Of a stretch of 40,038 nt of DNA, positions 37,056 through 40,038 are shown piece by piece. The notes under the pieces were generated by a model, which did no database searches, was not told where the DNA came from, and saw nothing but the letters and a program-made list of their open reading frames with translations. Made by a program: the position numbers and the translations under genes. The first letter of the stretch is position 1, and every line of letters begins with the position of its first letter. Origin of the DNA: an uncultured Actinomycetes bacterium (GTDB taxonomy: Bacteria > Actinomycetota > Actinomycetes > Nanopelagicales > Nanopelagicaceae); the NCBI GenBank assembly GCA_903858325.1, contig CAIOIJ010000060.1, forward strand, positions 1-40,038, in the 5' to 3' direction.

Positions 37056-37752
37056 CGCCTCACCTCTGATTTTGGCGCTTGATACTTCTGATTTACAGAT
37101 TGCGCACAAATGGATTGAGTGCACGCGTGAATCTATTGGTGTATATAAACTCGGTTTAGAATTTTTTGCAATGTTTGGCAGTAAAGGCGTAGAAGAGATT
37201 ATTGCGCAACACGGCGTTGAAATTTTTTTGGATTTGAAATTGCACGATATTCCACACACTGTTGCTGGTGCAACGCGAGCAGTAGCGCATTTGAAACCTC
37301 GTTTTCTCACAGTGCACGCAGCTGGCGGAGCAGCAATGGTTTCGAGTGCAGTTGAAAACGCTCCCAGTACCGATATAACTGCGGTAACAATTCTTACTTC
37401 GCTATCAGATGCTGATCTCAAGGATTTAGGTTTTGCCAGTAATGCATTGATGAGCGCGGCACAATTGGCCAAAGTTGCCGTCGGCGGCGGAGCACGAGCA
37501 ATCGTTTCATCGCCATTTGAAATTGAGGCGATTAGAGAAAGTGTTGGCGCCGCACCAATCATTATTACCCCAGGAGTTCGCCCCGCCGATTCACAAGGGG
37601 GAGATGATCAAGTACGAGTTATGACACCGCAGCAGGCGCTCACGCGCGGCGCCAATTATGTAGTCATCGGTCGCCCAATAACGTCACTATGGTCACAGGG
37701 TGCTCCAGCAATGAGAGATAAAGCTGCGCAAATTCTTGCAGAGAGCATTTAG
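37048..37752 (+). CDS. pyrF: orotidine-5'-phosphate decarboxylase
   Basis: PyrF removes the carboxylate of OMP to give UMP, the last step of the pathway. The product of about 234 residues has SPLILALDTSD, the catalytic FLDLKLHDIPHTV (Asp-x-Lys-x-x-Asp), VTILTSL, ITPGVRPAD, and the phosphate-binding YVVIGRPIT. This is the type 1 bacterial PyrF, not the long mycobacterial type. The start is uncertain: ATG 37048 overlaps pyrD by 8 nt, and in-frame ATGs at 37039, 37024 and 37012 lie further inside pyrD. None has a clear ribosome site, so coupling to pyrD is likely. Confidence 0.94.
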   Translation: MNNASPLILALDTSDLQIAHKWIECTRESIGVYKLGLEFFAMFGSKGVEEIIAQHGVEIFLDLKLHDIPHTVAGATRAVAHLKPRFLTVHAAGGAAMVSSAVENAPSTDITAVTILTSLSDADLKDLGFASNALMSAAQLAKVAVGGGARAIVSSPFEIEAIRESVGAAPIIITPGVRPADSQGGDDQVRVMTPQQALTRGANYVVIGRPITSLWSQGAPAMRDKAAQILAESI

Positions 37753-37762
37753 TTTTTACCGA

Positions 37763-37768
37763 TAGATT
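37763..37768 (+). promoter_or_regulatory. candidate -10 for leaderless mIHF-gmk mRNA
   Basis: TAGATT lies exactly 6 nt before the ATG at 37775, in the only sizeable gap between pyrF and the next gene, and no Shine-Dalgarno is present. A transcript starting at the ATG would be leaderless and independent of the pyr operon. Confidence 0.45.
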
Positions 37769-37774
37769 TAGACT

Positions 37775-38650
37775 ATGCCAACTCCTCCAAAACTGACACC
37801 GGAAGAGAGAAGCGCTGCATTAGCTAAAGCAAGTTATGCACGCAAACGCAGAGCCGAAATCAAGGCGCAGATCAAAAGTGGGGCACTAGATCTTCCAAGC
37901 GTTTACGCCCTTGCACAATCTGATGAAGCGATATCGAAGATGCGTGTAGCCGAGATGTTGGAATCTATTACTGGTGTTGGCAAAATTCGTGCGCTCTCCA
38001 TTATGGAACGCCTCAATATTTCATCAACGCGGCGTATCAAAGGTTTAGGCGCGCATCAACTAAAAAATCTTCTCAAGGAATTCGCTGCAGCACCCCAAAA
38101 AATGAGGCGCGGAAAGTTGATTGTTTTGTCAGGTCCTGGCGGCGTAGGAAAGAGCACGGTAGCTGCGCAACTTCGAGCAACAGGTGACTATTGGGTGAGT
38201 ATTTCGGCGACAACGCGCGAACCACGCACCAATGAAATAGATGGAGTCGATTATTTCTTCATCGATGATGTCGAGTTTCAGAAAAGAATTGATGCATCTC
38301 ATTTTCTCGAGTGGGCACAATTTGCAGGTGCGAAATATGGAACACCGCAGAAAGGCGTGGAAGATGCACTGGATCAAGGACACAATGTTTTATTGGAAAT
38401 CGAAATAGATGGTGCCAAGCAAGTAAAATCACATATGCCTGAAGCGCTATTGATATTTTTGGCACCTCCCAGTTGGGAAGATTTGGTATCTAGGCTTGAA
38501 GGCAGAGGCACTGATAGTCCTGAGAGGCGCACAGAACGCCTTGCGCTAGCCCAAGAAGAGCTAGCGGCAGCGCCTTCATTCGACCTTGTTATCGTAAATA
38601 CTTCGGTCAATGAAGTTGTCGAGCAACTGGTATCCTTGGCCTCTGCTTAG
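37775..38650 (+). CDS. gmk: mIHF-guanylate kinase fusion protein
   Basis: One uninterrupted 291-residue frame encodes two proteins that are usually separate. Residues 1 to about 105 form an integration host factor of the actinobacterial mIHF type: LTPEERSAALAKASYARKRRAEIK, then the helix-two-turn-helix DNA-binding segment ITGVGKIRALSIMERLNIS and RRIKGLGAHQ. Residues about 110-291 are guanylate kinase (GMP to GDP), with P-loop GPGGVGKST at 120-128 (the usual Ser in GPSG is Gly), SATTREPR, GVDYFF for GMP binding, and LLEIEIDGAKQV. mihF next to gmk is the standard actinobacterial order. The junction has no stop codon and no good internal ribosome site before Met110, so a fused product is expected. 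Confidence 0.93.
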   Translation: MPTPPKLTPEERSAALAKASYARKRRAEIKAQIKSGALDLPSVYALAQSDEAISKMRVAEMLESITGVGKIRALSIMERLNISSTRRIKGLGAHQLKNLLKEFAAAPQKMRRGKLIVLSGPGGVGKSTVAAQLRATGDYWVSISATTREPRTNEIDGVDYFFIDDVEFQKRIDASHFLEWAQFAGAKYGTPQKGVEDALDQGHNVLLEIEIDGAKQVKSHMPEALLIFLAPPSWEDLVSRLEGRGTDSPERRTERLALAQEELAAAPSFDLVIVNTSVNEVVEQLVSLASA

Positions 38651-38694
38651 CCGCTGAGCTAGCTGTCAATACATCGCATTGTTAGGGGTATTAC

Positions 38695-38943
38695 ATGGAC
38701 GGAATCACAAATCCACCGATTGATGAACTTTTGGATAAGAGTGGATCGAAATACGGACTCGTTCTCTATGCAGCAAAGCGTGCGCGCCAGATCAATGCAT
38801 ATTATTCACAACTCGGTGAAGGCTTACTCGAATATGTTGGACCTTTGGTCGAAACACATGTTCACGAGAAGCCACTTTCAATAGCCCTACGCGAAATTAA
38901 CGAAGGCCTATTGACGATTGAGAATCTCGAACCAACCGCGTAA
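38695..38943 (+). CDS. rpoZ: RNA polymerase omega subunit
   Basis: Omega helps fold and assemble the RNA polymerase beta-prime subunit. The 82-residue product has [35 protein letters not shown] (the central omega motif), and the C-terminal [17 protein letters not shown], typical of actinobacterial omega. AGGGG at 38684-38688 lies 6 nt before the ATG. The gmk-rpoZ-coaBC order is conserved in Actinobacteria. A short palindrome AGCTAGCT (38657-38664) lies in the 44-nt gap upstream. Confidence 0.94.
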   Translation: MDGITNPPIDELLDKSGSKYGLVLYAAKRARQINAYYSQLGEGLLEYVGPLVETHVHEKPLSIALREINEGLLTIENLEPTA

Positions 38944-38964
38944 TTTCGCGCGTGCACGAGGGCA

Positions 38965-40038
38965 ATGAATAAAAGCGGAAAAGAAGTAGTTCTCGGTGTT
39001 GGCGGTGGAATTGCCGCCTATAAAGCATGCGATTTACTTCGAAGGCTTCAAGATGATGGTTATTCAGTCACTGTAGTACCAACGCCTTCATCTTTGAACT
39101 TTATTGGCAGCGCTACATGGGAAGCTTTATCAGGTCGCGCTGTGTACACACAGGTTTGGGAAAATGTTGCCGGCGTAACACATATTTCCTTGGCAGAGAA
39201 AGCTAATTACTTTCTCATTGGTCCAGCTACTGCCGATCTCATTGCACGAATCGCTGCAGGTAGAGCCGATGACCTACTTACCAATTTAGTTTTAGCGACA
39301 AATGCTCCAATCATGATTGTGCCGGCGATGCATACAAATATGTGGAATGACGCCGCAACACAAACTAATGTAACAACACTACGTAATCGTGGTTATCACG
39401 TGATGGAACCCGCTACTGGTCGACTAACAGGTGAAGATTCTGGTCAAGGAAGATTTCCTGATACCGCGCAAATTCTTGAAGAGTTTTCTAAAGTCACTGG
39501 TCAACGTCGCGATTTAGTCGGCAAGAAAATTCTTATCTCTGCAGGCGGAACCCGCGAACCAATTGATCCCGTGAGGTTTATTGGCAATCGTTCCTCGGGT
39601 AAACAAGGATTTGCTTTAGCCGCAGCAGCTTTTGCACGCGGTGCTGATGTTTCTTTAGTCGCAGCAAATTGTGAGATTTCAGATATTGCAGGGGTGCACA
39701 TGATTCGTGTCGAACGCGCCGATCAAATGTTGCATGAATTGCAAGCACGCTTTAGTGCAAGTGATGTAGTGATTATGAGCGCTGCAGTTGCAGATGCGAA
39801 ACCTAAGCAAGTAGCACGCGAAAAAATCAAAAAGGCACTCTTTGGTTCAATCGAATTAGAGGCAAATCCTGATCTCATTGCAACACTTACTGCCAATCGT
39901 CGCAAAGGCCAAGTAATAGTGGGCTTTGCTGCAGAGACTACAGAGCATATGATTTCAGCACAGAAAAAATTGGAGAGCAAAGATCTTGATTTGCTCTATC
40001 TCAATGATGTTAGTGGGGGAGCTATCTTTGGTAGCGAC
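38965..40038 (+). CDS. coaBC: phosphopantothenoylcysteine decarboxylase/synthetase CoaBC (3' partial)
   Basis: CoaBC carries out two consecutive steps of coenzyme A synthesis: ligation of cysteine to phosphopantothenate (CoaB half) and decarboxylation of the product (CoaC half). The frame is open for 358 codons to the end of the window, so the 3' end is missing. The flavin CoaC half comes first: VVLGVGGGIAAYKACDLLR, THISLAEKANYFLIGPATA with its catalytic His, and VPAMHTNMW. CoaB begins with ISAGGTREPIDPVRFIGN and continues to NDVSGGAIFGSD. GAGGGC just before the ATG at 38965 can serve as ribosome site. Confidence 0.95.
   Translation, partial: MNKSGKEVVLGVGGGIAAYKACDLLRRLQDDGYSVTVVPTPSSLNFIGSATWEALSGRAVYTQVWENVAGVTHISLAEKANYFLIGPATADLIARIAAGRADDLLTNLVLATNAPIMIVPAMHTNMWNDAATQTNVTTLRNRGYHVMEPATGRLTGEDSGQGRFPDTAQILEEFSKVTGQRRDLVGKKILISAGGTREPIDPVRFIGNRSSGKQGFALAAAAFARGADVSLVAANCEISDIAGVHMIRVERADQMLHELQARFSASDVVIMSAAVADAKPKQVAREKIKKALFGSIELEANPDLIATLTANRRKGQVIVGFAAETTEHMISAQKKLESKDLDLLYLNDVSGGAIFGSD

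Noticed and set aside
37740-37762. T-run after pyrF (AGTTTTTACC) as a terminator
   Set aside because: No stable stem precedes the run of T.
38102-38104. Internal ATG (Met110) as a separate gmk start
   Set aside because: The nearest purine-rich site (AAGGAA) is about 20 nt upstream, too far, and no -10 lies at leaderless spacing. Not excluded, only unsupported.
1-40038. tRNA or rRNA genes, insertion sequences, CRISPR arrays, prophage or restriction genes
   Set aside because: None found by eye in any gap; the coding content is contiguous housekeeping genes and no long repeats were seen.

Overview
The window is a gene-dense stretch of an actinobacterial chromosome, with no mobile elements, CRISPR arrays, rRNA or tRNA genes that I can see. 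The gene order is typical of Actinobacteria (ruvCAB-secDF-rel, the aro and pyr clusters). So are several gene types: a BldD-like regulator, a mycobacterial-type integration host factor (mIHF) domain, a PyrR-regulated pyr operon and a DUF349 gene facing rel. Base composition is moderate (mid-40s percent G+C by eye) and intergenic space is minimal, with many ATGA/GTGA/TAATG start-stop overlaps. That suggests a streamlined, low-GC planktonic actinobacterium, perhaps the freshwater acI/Nanopelagicales group. The taxonomic guess is inference.

Layout. 1-1506: pyridoxal phosphate synthase (pdxS, cut by the window edge, and pdxT). 1551-7104: yebC, the RuvABC Holliday-junction genes, then secD and secF. 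7118-10578: the ppGpp enzyme rel, tail-to-tail with a DUF349 gene. 10777-14480: an MBL-fold hydrolase, hisS and aspS. 14494-17817: a small lipoprotein gene overlapping an unusual FtsH-like membrane AAA protease, then a DUF948 membrane protein. 17827-27514: alaS, ruvX, mltG, the shikimate genes aroE, aroC, aroK, aroB and aroQ (with an A24 prepilin-peptidase-like gene between aroE and aroC), then efp and nusB. 27516-28004 (minus strand): a BldD-like regulator keeping the c-di-GMP-binding signature. 28128-37752: the full de novo UMP pathway, pyrR-pyrB-pyrC-carA-carB-pyrK-pyrD-pyrF, behind a PyrR-type leader hairpin. 37775-40038: an in-frame mIHF-guanylate kinase fusion, rpoZ, and the start of coaBC, which runs off the window.

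Most genes are housekeeping. The points worth a second look are the mIHF-Gmk fusion, the FtsH-like protease with two insertions in its ATPase domain and its coupled lipoprotein, the conserved c-di-GMP signature in the BldD-like protein, the PyrR hairpin that can occlude the pyrR ribosome-binding site, and a recurring pattern in which a TANNNT -10 hexamer lies 6-8 nt before an ATG that lacks a usable Shine-Dalgarno (SD) sequence (probable leaderless mRNAs).
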